Origin: Candidatus Gerdarchaeota archaeon | GTDB taxonomy: Archaea; Asgardarchaeota; Heimdallarchaeia; JABLTI01 | DNA: 9,163 nt | Assembly (NCBI GenBank): GCA_016839405.1 | Contig: JAEOUJ010000254.1 | Location: 1 to 9,163 of the forward strand | Reading direction: 5' to 3' | Shown: positions 1 to 7,031 of the stretch, piece after piece | How the letters are laid out: every line of letters begins with the position of its first letter | Numbering within the stretch: the stretch's first letter is position 1 | Program-made: the position numbers and the translations under genes | Notes under the pieces: generated by a model | Databases searched by the model: none | What the model saw: only the letters and a program-made list of their open reading frames with translations | What the model was told of the DNA's origin: nothing

Positions 1-473
1 AATTAGAAAAAAAAGGTCTTTGTGATGTTATAATTACTCAAAATGCTGATGGATTGCATCAAAAAGCTGGTTCTAAAAATGTTCTAGAAATTCATGGTAA
101 TTTTACAAAAGCTCAATGTATTGTATGCGGCTTGAAAATAACCTTTACTGAACCACCTAGTATAATTCCTCCAAAATGCGAATGTGGGGGGCTATTACGC
201 CCTTCAGTCGTATTTTTCTATGAATCATTACCAGAAAAAGAAATTAGACAAGCGATTGATATTGCTAAAAATACTGATTTAATGTTAGTAGTTGGTACTA
301 GTGCTGAAGTAGTACCAGCAGCTTATCTTCCTTCCTATTCTAGAGAAAATAATGCAATTGTACTTGTTTTCAATAAAGAAAAAACAGCCCATTCAAATAT
401 TGCGGATGTATTTATAAAAGGAAAAAGTGAAGAAACATTACCACTGTTTGTTGAAAAATTAATGGAAAAATGA
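1..473 (+). CDS. Sirtuin (SIR2-family NAD-dependent protein deacylase), 5' end missing
   Basis: The gene enters from the left edge, in frame from base 3, and about 156 residues are visible. These cover the C-terminal two thirds of a SIR2 catalytic domain. Visible motifs are TQNADGLHQKAGS (NAD/ribose-binding loop, usually TQNIDGLH), EIHGN with the catalytic His, a zinc site built from CIVC and CEC about 20 residues later, RPSVVFFYESLP (usual form VVWFGExLP), and the NAD-binding GTSAEVVPAA. Known family role: NAD-dependent removal of acetyl or other acyl groups from lysines in the cytoplasm. The N-terminal GAGxS Rossmann motif lies outside the window. A TTG at 54 falls inside the conserved TQNxDGLH motif, so it is not a start. 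The gene ends with TGA and is followed by an 88-base gap to nop5. Substrate class (acetyl or longer acyl) cannot be judged because the diagnostic N-terminal residues are absent. Confidence 0.93.
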   Translation, partial: LEKKGLCDVIITQNADGLHQKAGSKNVLEIHGNFTKAQCIVCGLKITFTEPPSIIPPKCECGGLLRPSVVFFYESLPEKEIRQAIDIAKNTDLMLVVGTSAEVVPAAYLPSYSRENNAIVLVFNKEKTAHSNIADVFIKGKSEETLPLFVEKLMEK

Positions 474-489
474 CTTGAAATATTAAAAA

Positions 490-498
490 TTTATACTT
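490..498 (+). promoter_or_regulatory. Candidate TATA box for nop5-flpA
   Basis: TTTATACTT lies about 70 bases upstream of the nop5 ATG in an AT-rich gap after the sirtuin stop. A start site about 25 bases downstream would give a leader of roughly 40 nt containing the GGAG at 549-552. In such AT-rich DNA this is only suggestive. Confidence 0.3.
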
Positions 499-561
499 TT
501 ACATCGGAATATTTACATTTTAGTTTTAATCTTATTCTATTTGCAATTTGGAGTTAGTAAA

Positions 562-1788
562 ATGCCAATTCATCTCGCTCTTACATTAACAGGACCATTC
601 ATTTTAGATGATGAAGGTAATATCATAAATACTAGGCCATTTAAGTTAGAACCATTTGATGTAGCCAATAAAATTAATCTCTTGGATTCTAATAAATTAC
701 CAGATGAGATAAAGGAAATATTACAAGATCATAAAAAAGATGAGATAATCACTCAGAATATGAAATTAAATAATGCTCTAGTAAGTAATGGATTTAAAAC
801 AAAACTTGATACTTCCGATTCTATAATACATAATTTCCATAAAAACATATCAAACAACTTGATTAGTATGGGTATGTTCAAACAACTAGAAGATTATCAA
901 AGTTTTTTACGTGAAACAACAATTTTTTTGACAAAAAATAGAGTGCGACAAGCAGCTGATAAAAGAGATCGATTAATTGTTCATACTATTGAATCGATTG
1001 ATGATTTGGATAAAACCCTAAATCTGTTCTCAAATAGATTACGAGAATTTTATGGGATGCACTTTCCTGAATTAGTAGATGCTATTGAAAATCATTATAC
1101 TTTTGCTATTATTGTTAGCAATTCGGGTGATAAATCAGAAATAACTGAGAAATTACTTGTTGAAGAGATAAAACTACCGCAAGAAAAAGCTGAACTATTA
1201 CTTGATGCTAGAGAAAAAACAATGGGTACAGAATTGTTAGATCAAGACATTCAAATAATTAAGGATCAAGCTAAAATTGTTGTAGATTTATTTGAACGAA
1301 GGCAAGCCCTTGAAAAATGGATGGAAAAAGCAATGAAAGAAGTTGCGCCAAATATATGTGGTGTTATAAGTCCACTTCTAGGTGCTCGTTTGATTTCATT
1401 AGCTGGTAGTTTGAAAGATCTTGCTTTAAGTGCTTCTAGTAAAATTCAGATATTAGGAGCAGAGAAAGCACTTTATAGAACAATTAAAACAGGTGCCCCA
1501 CCACCAAAACATGGTATTATTTTTCAAGATCCTCGTCTAAATCAAGCTAAATGGTGGCAAAGAGGTAAAATAGCTAGGATAATTTCAGGTAGAATATCAA
1601 TTGCTGCACGAATGGATTATTTTGAAGCTAAAGATGAATCAGAAAAATTATCAAATGAAATAAATGAAAAGATTAAGGAAATCATTGAGAAATACCCAGA
1701 ACAACCAATTAAACAAAAGAAGATTCCTAAAAGTGATAAATCTACATCAAGTAAAACTAGGAAATTTTCTAAGAAGAGAAGCAAATAA
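562..1788 (+). CDS. nop5: Nop5 (Nop56/58-family) core protein of box C/D sRNP
   Basis: The 408-residue protein is the scaffold of archaeal box C/D small ribonucleoproteins. It bridges L7Ae bound to the guide RNA and the methyltransferase fibrillarin. The Nop domain spans about residues 262-355: APNICGVISPLLGARLISLAG, ILGAEKALYRTIKTGAPPPK, the KHG of GAPPPKHG at 311-318, and WWQRGKIAR. The middle (about 125-255) is the helical region expected to form the coiled coil for dimerisation, and the N-terminal third is the fibrillarin-binding domain. The tail after about residue 380 is rich in Lys and Ser, as is common in Nop5. I chose ATG 562 over an in-frame TTG at 541 because GGAG at 549-552 sits 9 bases before the ATG. 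The fibrillarin gene follows after 18 bases, the usual archaeal pairing. Confidence 0.96.
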   Translation: MPIHLALTLTGPFILDDEGNIINTRPFKLEPFDVANKINLLDSNKLPDEIKEILQDHKKDEIITQNMKLNNALVSNGFKTKLDTSDSIIHNFHKNISNNLISMGMFKQLEDYQSFLRETTIFLTKNRVRQAADKRDRLIVHTIESIDDLDKTLNLFSNRLREFYGMHFPELVDAIENHYTFAIIVSNSGDKSEITEKLLVEEIKLPQEKAELLLDAREKTMGTELLDQDIQIIKDQAKIVVDLFERRQALEKWMEKAMKEVAPNICGVISPLLGARLISLAGSLKDLALSASSKIQILGAEKALYRTIKTGAPPPKHGIIFQDPRLNQAKWWQRGKIARIISGRISIAARMDYFEAKDESEKLSNEINEKIKEIIEKYPEQPIKQKKIPKSDKSTSSKTRKFSKKRSK

Positions 1789-1806
1789 AAATAGGAGGAA
1801 TAAAGA

Positions 1807-2493
1807 ATGAACGTTAAACCTTACAAGTCCTTTAATGGAATATTCAATGTTTTTTATCCTGATGGTACTAAAAAAATTGCAACAAAAAATTATACCCCAG
1901 GACAGAAAGTATATGGTGAAGATTTAATTCAAATTGGAAAAACCGAATATAGATTATGGGATCCAACAAGATCAAAACTTGCAGCAGCAATTGTAAAAGG
2001 TTTAAAATTTGTTCCAATTAAATCTGGATTAAAAGTATTATATCTTGGAGCTGCTTCAGGAACAACACCAAGTCACATTTCTGATATTATTGATGAAAAA
2101 GGATTTGAATTTTGTATTGAATTTTCTCCTAGATCAACAAGAGATTTAGTATTCCTCTGTGAAAAAAGAGATAATATGGTTCCTATTTTAGAAGATGCTC
2201 GATATCCCTATAATTATTTACATTTAGTAGATCAAGTTGATATTGTCTATTGTGATATAGCACAACCAGATCAAGCAACTATAATTGCTGATAATGCAAA
2301 GATATTTTTGAAAAAGGGTGGATTTATTCTTTTAGCAATAAAAGCAAGAAGCATTAATTCCACAAAAAATCCTTCTGTAATCTATAAACAGCAAATGAAT
2401 ATTCTCGAAGCAGAAGGATTCGAAATCTTAGAAGCAATTGATTTACATCCTCTTGAAAAAGATCATGCAATGATCTTAGGAAAATTAGTATAA
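1807..2493 (+). CDS. flpA: Fibrillarin-like rRNA/tRNA 2'-O-methyltransferase
   Basis: This 228-residue protein is the catalytic subunit of the box C/D sRNP. It transfers methyl from S-adenosylmethionine to ribose 2'-OH at sites chosen by the guide RNA. The SAM-binding loop GAASGTTPSH is at residues 81-90, VYCDIAQPDQ with Asp150 follows strand 4, and AIKARS with Lys179 is in the usual catalytic position; a C-terminal HAMILGK ends the fold. Length matches archaeal fibrillarin, without the glycine-arginine-rich extension of eukaryotes. A strong Shine-Dalgarno sequence, GGAGG at 1794-1798, lies 8 bases before the ATG and just after the nop5 stop, so the two genes are almost certainly co-transcribed. 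Confidence 0.97.
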   Translation: MNVKPYKSFNGIFNVFYPDGTKKIATKNYTPGQKVYGEDLIQIGKTEYRLWDPTRSKLAAAIVKGLKFVPIKSGLKVLYLGAASGTTPSHISDIIDEKGFEFCIEFSPRSTRDLVFLCEKRDNMVPILEDARYPYNYLHLVDQVDIVYCDIAQPDQATIIADNAKIFLKKGGFILLAIKARSINSTKNPSVIYKQQMNILEAEGFEILEAIDLHPLEKDHAMILGKLV

Positions 2494-2549
2494 GACTTAA
2501 TTGTCACAAAGGAAAGAACTAATAAACTTGAATGTTATCATAAAATAGG

Positions 2550-2581
2550 TAACTCCATATATAACTTAAAAACAGGAGTTA
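2550..2581 (+). promoter_or_regulatory. Inverted repeat enclosing a TATA-like box and covering the ribosome binding site
   Basis: TAACTCC (2550-2556) is the exact reverse complement of GGAGTTA (2575-2581), with 18 bases between. The right arm contains the GGAG that would serve the downstream TTG start at 2588. The spacer holds ATATATAA (2557-2564), a good TATA-like box. If RNA reads through from flpA, the arms could form a hairpin hiding the Shine-Dalgarno. If transcription starts from the TATA box (expected near 2585), the mRNA would be nearly leaderless and the repeat would act only as DNA. Confidence 0.4.
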
Positions 2582-2587
2582 AATTCC

Positions 2588-3457
2588 TTGAAGCTACGAA
2601 GACCAATCCTCAAAAAGTTATTTAAAAATCAAAAAGCTGTATCACAAGTTTTAGCAGCAATGATGATGATCTTTTTGTTTATTACAGCAATAGCTGTTGT
2701 TTGGGCTTGGTTATATCCCACTTATCGACGATTTCAAACGACTAATACATTAAATACAATCACTTCTTATTTCTTAAGAATTGATGAATCCATTTATGAT
2801 TTGTATGGAGAAGGGCCTGGTTCTATTGAAACTATTAGAATAGATCCAACTTATGGGCGAGTTTTATATGAAGCAGGGAAAAATGCTACTTTACATTTTA
2901 GTGATGAAAATGGAGCCTATAGTCAAAATTATCTTTTCACGGAATTAGGAACATTAACCTATTTAATGCAAGGTAGACGTGGTGTTCTATTAAATGAAGG
3001 AGAACATCGTTACCTGAAGGGACCATCTCTTCAATCACATTTCTTTGTTAATGGATCTAATGATAATTTAGTCTATCAAGGTTTAACTAATCTAACTCTT
3101 TTACGACCTGAAGATAATACCATGCGTATTGAATTAGAGTACAGAGTTAGAATCTACTCATGGTTTGACCAAAATACAAATACTCTATCAATAATCGTTA
3201 ATATAATACAATTGGATATAAAAGGATTGGAGTTTGAATTTTTTAATACAAGAAGTTTGAAAATAACATTAAATTCAACAAGAGAAATTTATTTTGATAC
3301 TACAAATGTGGATTCCGATTTTTATGTTGATGGATCAATTGCACCAACAGGTTTTGATCCCTCAGAACGAGCATTATGGTTCGTTAAACCCGGTGCTATT
3401 GCCAATTATGATGTAAATATTCAAATTGTTCTATCACAATTCTTATTTTATTACTAG
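2588..3457 (+). CDS. Archaeal pilin-like (class III signal) exported protein, function unknown
   Basis: A 289-residue protein with a basic N-terminus (residues 1-16, many Lys/Arg), then KAVSQVLAAMMM opening a hydrophobic helix at about 17-42 that ends in WAWLYP. This is the pattern of archaeal type IV pilin/archaellin N-termini (compare the common archaeal form VSPVIA), in which a prepilin peptidase would cut near the Lys16-Ala17 boundary and the helix packs into a filament core or anchors the protein. The remainder is predicted extracytoplasmic, with many Asn, Thr, Tyr and short beta-like stretches; no enzyme motif or cysteine pair is visible. The TTG start is supported by GGAG at 2575-2578, 9 bases upstream; no ATG lies upstream, and the next ATGs fall inside the hydrophobic helix. 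It stands alone between flpA and eL42, with no pilus ATPase or platform protein in view, so assembly into a pilus is unproven. Confidence 0.75.
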   Translation: MKLRRPILKKLFKNQKAVSQVLAAMMMIFLFITAIAVVWAWLYPTYRRFQTTNTLNTITSYFLRIDESIYDLYGEGPGSIETIRIDPTYGRVLYEAGKNATLHFSDENGAYSQNYLFTELGTLTYLMQGRRGVLLNEGEHRYLKGPSLQSHFFVNGSNDNLVYQGLTNLTLLRPEDNTMRIELEYRVRIYSWFDQNTNTLSIIVNIIQLDIKGLEFEFFNTRSLKITLNSTREIYFDTTNVDSDFYVDGSIAPTGFDPSERALWFVKPGAIANYDVNIQIVLSQFLFYY

Positions 3458-3490
3458 GATACAAATTCCTTTTATCTTTTTCATACTAAT

Positions 3491-3500
3491 ACTTAAATAC
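3491..3500 (+). promoter_or_regulatory. Candidate TATA box for eL42
   Basis: ACTTAAATAC lies about 55 bases before the eL42 ATG. A start site about 25 bases downstream would give a leader of roughly 30 nt that includes the GGAG at 3540-3543. Confidence 0.4.
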
Positions 3501-3553
3501 AAGCAATTGTTGCCAAATAGATACTGAAAGTACATTACTGGAGCATGAGTAAT

Positions 3554-3862
3554 ATGGTCAAAATTCCAGCGAAAATGCGAACTTATTGCAAGAAATGCAA
3601 AAAACACACAACAATGACTGTTCGTCAAGAAAAAGGCGGTAGAAGAGGTAGCGGTCTAGTAAAAGGTACAAGGATGAAGAATCGTCATAGTAAAGGCTCT
3701 GGAAATAAGGGAAGATATTCAAAGAAAGCAATTTCGCAAGCAAAAATGGCTTCAAAGACATCCTCCAAAGTTGATTTAAGACTTACATGTGATGAATGTA
3801 AATCTACATGGGTTAAAACCTATCCTAGAGCAAGATCTGTAGAAATCGTAAAGGTTTCTTAA
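3554..3862 (+). CDS. rpl44e: 50S ribosomal protein eL42 (L44e)
   Basis: A 102-residue, strongly basic zinc-ribbon protein of the large ribosomal subunit near the E site. It opens MVKIPAKMRTYC, the family N-terminus. The zinc ligands are Cys12-Cys15 (CKKC) and Cys79-Cys82 (CDEC). Between them lies the Gly/Lys/Arg-rich loop (KGGRRGSGLVKGTR) that penetrates rRNA. I prefer ATG 3554 to the ATG at 3545: GGAG at 3540-3543 is 10 bases before 3554 but only 1 base before 3545, and family members start right at the KIP segment. In many archaea this gene is followed directly by S27e; here it is followed instead by a PAC2 gene after 109 bases. Confidence 0.95.
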   Translation: MVKIPAKMRTYCKKCKKHTTMTVRQEKGGRRGSGLVKGTRMKNRHSKGSGNKGRYSKKAISQAKMASKTSSKVDLRLTCDECKSTWVKTYPRARSVEIVKVS

Positions 3863-3874
3863 AATCCATTTTTT
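3863..3874 (+). terminator. Oligo-T terminator after eL42
   Basis: AATCCATTTTTT follows the stop codon directly, with further T-rich DNA to 3886. Archaeal RNA polymerase terminates at oligo-U stretches without needing a hairpin. The identical 12-mer follows the tusA stop at 7706-7717. Confidence 0.5.
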
Positions 3875-3971
3875 AAATTTCTTTTATTATATATCATATT
3901 TTCCTACTAAAAGTTAGTCATTATATTAAGTAGATTCCATATTAATAGTAAAGATAAATTATTGTGATATT

Positions 3972-4754
3972 ATGAATGAAAAAAATACCTTACTTAAAGT
4001 ACTTAATGATTATAAATTAAAAGATGGCTTATTAATTCAATGTTTTCCAGGTCAAGGATTAGTTGGTAGAATCGCTGGAATGCATTTAATCGATTATTTT
4101 AACGCAAAAAAAGCTGCGAAGATTTTCTCAAGTTATTTTCCACATTTAGTTATATTTCAAGGTGATATAGGTAAATTAGTTCATGCTGAAATTTATGTAA
4201 TTGAAAAAACAACTCCCCCTTTAGTGATTCTAACAGGTGAAAGTCAACCTCAAGAGGGGCCTGAAGGAATGTTTGAAGTGTTGAATACTGTTCTTGATTT
4301 AGCTGAAAAATGGGAAATATCAAAAGTTGTTGCTATAGGTGGATTTAGACCTGCAAATGTTAAAACAACTCCTGATGTTACAGCTTTTGCCTATACAGAA
4401 GAGGATGCTAAATTTTTACAAGATAATAATGTAAAGCTTTTCACAGAAGGACGAGTTAGTGGTGCAGTAGGTGTTTTAACTGCTTTAGCTGCTGAACGAG
4501 GTTTCAACTCATTTGGTATAATGGGCAAAGTACAACCATCAGAGCGCACTCCAGTAGCTTTTGGTGTAGATCCATTAGCTTCGAAAAAAGTCTTAAAAGT
4601 GCTTTCTGATATGTTTGGTTTTGAAATTGATTTATCAAAAATGGATCAAATGATATCTGAAATAGAACAAACAGAAGCGAGTGCTTTAAAAGCAATTGAT
4701 GATTTATCACAAGCTAAAAAAGATAGTACAGAAAGAAGGAATTATTATATATAA
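3972..4754 (+). CDS. PAC2-family protein (proteasome assembly chaperone-like)
   Basis: A 260-residue protein of the PAC2 family, homologous to archaeal PbaB-type proteins and to eukaryotic proteasome assembly chaperone 2. Family signature FPGQGLVGRIAG is at residues 25-36, followed by a strand-rich core with VILTGESQPQ, KVVAIGGFRP and GAVGVLTALAAERG, all typical for this fold. In archaea, PAC2-like proteins bind the C-termini of proteasome alpha subunits or related ATPases; the precise partner of this member is unknown. The last 40 residues are helical and charged. The ATG lacks a clear Shine-Dalgarno (only GTGAT nearby). It is convergent with the Mrp gene and ends 53 bases from it. Confidence 0.88.
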   Translation: MNEKNTLLKVLNDYKLKDGLLIQCFPGQGLVGRIAGMHLIDYFNAKKAAKIFSSYFPHLVIFQGDIGKLVHAEIYVIEKTTPPLVILTGESQPQEGPEGMFEVLNTVLDLAEKWEISKVVAIGGFRPANVKTTPDVTAFAYTEEDAKFLQDNNVKLFTEGRVSGAVGVLTALAAERGFNSFGIMGKVQPSERTPVAFGVDPLASKKVLKVLSDMFGFEIDLSKMDQMISEIEQTEASALKAIDDLSQAKKDSTERRNYYI

Positions 4755-4760
4755 GCGAAC

Positions 4761-4783
4761 TATTTGAGATTTTCTCTCAAATA
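4761..4783. terminator. Hairpin terminator between convergent PAC2 and Mrp genes
   Basis: A perfect 9-bp stem, TATTTGAGA (4761-4769) with TCTCAAATA (4775-4783), and a 5-nt loop TTTTC. It sits in the 53-base gap between two converging stop codons and is followed by T-rich DNA on the plus strand (to 4800). Position and symmetry suggest a shared, two-way 3' end. Confidence 0.65.
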
Positions 4784-4807
4784 ATTCATTTTATTTATTT
4801 AGAATAA

Positions 4808-5656
4808 TTAATATTCAGATTTTATTTCTTTGATAATGTTATCAATTATTTTTTCAATTGCTTTTTGTGAGTCGCCCTCAATAGCAACTATAGGTTTTCC
4901 TGCATCAGCAAGAGGTACAATTTGAGGATCAATAGGTATATCCCCTAAAAATGGTATATGTAATTCCGCAGCTGCATTTTTACCTCCATCTTTACTGAAA
5001 ATATTAATTTCTTTATTACAATGTGGACAACGAAAACCACTCATATTTTCTATTAATCCAATAACTTTCATACCTACTTTTTGAACAAAGCTAATTGATT
5101 TCTTAACATCAAGTAATGCAACTTCTTGTGGTGTTGTTACTATTATAACTCCATCTGCTCGAGGTATCATTTGCGCAACACTTAATGGTTCATCACTTGT
5201 TCCAGGGGGTAAATCAATTATCAAATAATCCAAATGATTCCATTTTACATCACCAAGAAATTGATTAATAGCACCCATTTTCAAAGGACCTCTCCAGATT
5301 ACTGCATCAGATTTATTTTCAAGGAGAAATTCCATTGAAATTACTTTAACTCCATAAGCTGATTCTATAGGGAGTATTTTATTTTGATCTTGATCATAAC
5401 CCGGACGTTCATCTTCTAAACCAATCATTTTTGGCACATTAGGTCCAGTAATATCTGCATCTAAAATTCCAACAGAGAATCCTCTCTTTGCTAAAGATGT
5501 AGCAATGTTAACAGAAACAGTTGTTTTTCCTACACCACCTTTTCCACTTGCGACTACTAAAACATGATCTATATCTTTGAGAGCTGCAATAATTTTCGCT
5601 TTCATAGGATCTATGGCAGGCATTCCAGAAGAAATTTTCTTTTCTTTATCACTCAT
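4808..5656 (-). CDS. Mrp/NBP35 (ApbC)-type P-loop ATPase, Fe-S cluster carrier
   Basis: A 282-residue soluble ATPase of the Mrp/Nbp35 family that carries and delivers Fe-S clusters. The deviant Walker [10 protein letters not shown] is at residues 38-46, the switch region [14 protein letters not shown] follows at about 67, and [12 protein letters not shown] is Walker B. The cluster-binding pair Cys210-Cys213 (CPHC) lies in the usual GFRCPHC context, where a homodimer would bridge a [4Fe-4S] cluster. There is no N-terminal MIP18 (DUF59) domain and no N-terminal ferredoxin-like four-Cys motif, so it is a minimal archaeal form. GAAGGT (plus 5663-5668) is 6 bases before the ATG. It lies downstream of the Tus operon on the same strand, but a terminator hairpin separates them. 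An Fe-S role next to sulfur carriers is biologically sensible. Confidence 0.93.
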   Translation of the reverse strand: MSDKEKKISSGMPAIDPMKAKIIAALKDIDHVLVVASGKGGVGKTTVSVNIATSLAKRGFSVGILDADITGPNVPKMIGLEDERPGYDQDQNKILPIESAYGVKVISMEFLLENKSDAVIWRGPLKMGAINQFLGDVKWNHLDYLIIDLPPGTSDEPLSVAQMIPRADGVIIVTTPQEVALLDVKKSISFVQKVGMKVIGLIENMSGFRCPHCNKEINIFSKDGGKNAAAELHIPFLGDIPIDPQIVPLADAGKPIVAIEGDSQKAIEKIIDNIIKEIKSEY

Positions 5657-5742
5657 AATTATACCTTCAAAGATTATTTCAAAAGAAAAGTAAAATTACT
5701 GTTCTTTTAAAATTGCCTTTCATTTTGTAAAGAAAAATATGA

Positions 5743-5765
5743 GACTGAATATACTTTATTCAGTC
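5743..5765 (-). terminator. Intrinsic-type terminator of the tusDCB operon
   Basis: A perfect 9-bp stem, GACTGAATA (5743-5751) with TATTCAGTC (5757-5765), and a 5-nt loop. It lies 15 bases past the tusB stop. On the minus strand the stem is followed by CATATTTTTCTTT, a U-run, as in an intrinsic terminator. The remaining 5669-5730 stretch should hold the Mrp promoter; it is AT-rich with no convincing single box. Confidence 0.65.
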
Positions 5766-5780
5766 GAAGAAAATAACTGA

Positions 5781-6110
5781 TTAGCACCAAGTAATTACTT
5801 TCTCATATTTATCCATAATGATAGAAATTGCTTCATCATAATTTACTGGTTTAATATCAGGATGAATATTTGAACCAATTATACCTCTTGCATCTAGGTC
5901 TTCTTTAATAGCAAAAATTGTTGCACCATGAGATGCTGCTTCAGCGATAATATTTTGTCCACCTTTCCAACAAGCTAATGTGCTATCTTGAATTAAAAGA
6001 ATGCCTATTTCATGTCCTTTCTTTATTTGTGCTTTTGTTATATCAAGTAAAGTTCCTTGAGCAGCACAAGTGTAGATGCTTTTTGAAGTTATATACAAAA
6101 CTTTTGTCAC
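5781..6110 (-). CDS. tusB: TusB/DsrH-like sulfur relay protein
   Basis: A 109-residue DsrH/TusB-type subunit. Family features are the N-terminal strand VLYITSKS, IGILLIQDSTLACWKG, FAIKEDLDARGI, and the closing VNYDEAISIIMDKYEKVITW that is diagnostic of DsrH/TusB. In the TusBCD (DsrEFH) hexamer this subunit supports persulfide transfer. Cysteines are at 15, 47 and the final residue 109. None falls at the TusC/TusD active position, as expected for this subunit. The GTG start at 6110 is chosen because GGAGG (plus 6118-6122) lies 7 bases upstream; an ATG at 6143 would overlap tusC by 20 bases without a Shine-Dalgarno. The GGAGG lies just inside the tusC 3' end region, indicating translational coupling. 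Confidence 0.85.
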   Translation of the reverse strand: MTKVLYITSKSIYTCAAQGTLLDITKAQIKKGHEIGILLIQDSTLACWKGGQNIIAEAASHGATIFAIKEDLDARGIIGSNIHPDIKPVNYDEAISIIMDKYEKVITWC

Positions 6111-6123
6111 TTTTAATCCTCCA

Positions 6124-6483
6124 TTATAATGCAATGGTTGCATCTGCTTCCATCAATAAGTCACTTAATTCTTCTAATGAGATAATTTTTACTTCGAGTT
6201 TCGGATCAAGATCTTCTGCTTTAATTCCTCTTTGTTTTAAAGAAGCTTCACATGCAAAAATTGGTATATCAAATCTATGCATTGCTTCAAGAGCACCCAT
6301 TACTGAGTGATGGCCTATGCCATCTGGTTGTTGATCTTTAATTAGATTGAAAACACCATCATCAATGAATATAGCATCAGTTTCGACATCAAGAACTAAT
6401 AAACCTTGAGCAACACGAATTCCTTCTAAACTATTTATTTGGCCATAAGGTCCCTTGCGAAATAGTACAATTACTCGTTCCAT
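6124..6483 (-). CDS. tusC: TusC/DsrF-like sulfur relay protein
   Basis: A 119-residue DsrE-fold protein matching TusC/DsrF: RKGPYGQINSLEGIRVAQGL (usual form RKPPYGSxNAxEALRxALGL), IFIDDGVFNLIKDQQ, and FACEASLKQRGI. Cys78 sits at the usual DsrE-family active-site position. It is expected to form a hexamer with TusB and TusD that passes persulfide sulfur from TusA to an acceptor, for tRNA 2-thiouridine formation or sulfur oxidation depending on organism. GAGGTG (plus 6489-6494) overlaps the tusD stop codon and lies 5 bases before the ATG, so the two are translationally coupled. Confidence 0.88.
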   Translation of the reverse strand: MERVIVLFRKGPYGQINSLEGIRVAQGLLVLDVETDAIFIDDGVFNLIKDQQPDGIGHHSVMGALEAMHRFDIPIFACEASLKQRGIKAEDLDPKLEVKIISLEELSDLLMEADATIAL

Positions 6484-6492
6484 TTTAACACC

Positions 6493-6858
6493 TCAGGCAG
6501 TAAAAATTAAGATTCGATCAGAATCTTCAACAAATTCACTTAATGCTCCTAGACCATCAAAGTTAGTCCCTTCTACTAACATGTCTTTATTATGAGTTCC
6601 ACGGTATTCAGCACATATAGGGCATGCAACAATTGGGATGCCCTTATTTGCAAGTTCTTTGAATAGGTTAGCAATATTTCTATCCCTATCATCAGATGGC
6701 TTAATTGAATTTACATTATTATAAACACCATCCGTATAAAGATAAATTCCTGTGACTTCGTGACCTGCCTTAATAGCTGCTTGTACCAGTTTTATAACCG
6801 TATCAGAATTCTGAAAGCTATATGGGGAAGTCATTAATAGAAATGCTATTTTGCCCAT
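6493..6858 (-). CDS. tusD: TusD/DsrE-like sulfur relay protein
   Basis: A 121-residue DsrE-fold protein, first gene of the operon. It shows MGKIAFLLMTSPY, an alternating helix-strand core (AAIKAGHEVTGIYLYTDGVY) and VACPICAEYRGT, with Cys79 and Cys82. Cys79 aligns with the active Cys of TusD/DsrE (Cys78 in the well-studied proteins), which carries the persulfide. The C-terminus LGALSEFVEDSDRILIF is typical. I prefer the ATG at 6858 to the one at 6870: GGTGA lies 5 bases before the second ATG, whereas the first has no Shine-Dalgarno and adds only MVKL. The order tusD-tusC-tusB is the standard DsrE-F-H order. Confidence 0.87.
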   Translation of the reverse strand: MGKIAFLLMTSPYSFQNSDTVIKLVQAAIKAGHEVTGIYLYTDGVYNNVNSIKPSDDRDRNIANLFKELANKGIPIVACPICAEYRGTHNKDMLVEGTNFDGLGALSEFVEDSDRILIFTA

Positions 6859-6870
6859 TAATTTCACCAT

Positions 6871-7031
6871 TAAAATCTACATTAACAAAAAACTGTAGTA
6901 TCTGTATAAGTACAACGGTTTATAATCTAAATCTTTTTTTTAACTTTAGAAAATAAATGCTCAAATTTATTTTTATTATTAATTAATGAGGTATCTAGTT
7001 CAAACTATATTTTATAGGATTGATTAAAAAA
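6871..7031. promoter_or_regulatory. Divergent promoter region of the two sulfur-relay operons
   Basis: An AT-rich gap of about 160 bases between tusD (minus) and the DsrE2-like gene (plus). For tusD, the minus-strand ATTATAAA (plus 6919-6926) is the best TATA candidate, placing a start roughly 40 bases before the ATG. For the plus side, CTATATTTTATAGG (7005-7018) is TATA-like but very close to the ATG at 7032, so a short leader or another box is likely. No clear operator palindrome was found. Confidence 0.35.

Noticed and set aside
541..561. TTG at 541 as start of nop5
   Set aside because: No ribosome binding site precedes it; GGAG at 549-552 is correctly spaced for ATG 562.
3443..3761. Two minus-strand frames over the eL42 region (3443-3628 and 3558-3761)
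   Set aside because: Both are antisense to eL42 or its leader, lack ribosome binding sites and show no domain.
4504..4710. Minus-strand frame of 68 codons inside the PAC2 gene
   Set aside because: Antisense shadow in low-complexity AT-rich sequence.
5978..6310. Plus-strand frame of 110 codons over tusB/tusC
   Set aside because: It is antisense to two recognised genes with clear motifs; its leucine/serine-rich translation is what a shadow frame gives.
6898..6920. Short inverted motif TGTATAAGTACA in the divergent promoter region as an operator
   Set aside because: Only four complementary bases per arm in AT-rich DNA; no second copy was seen.
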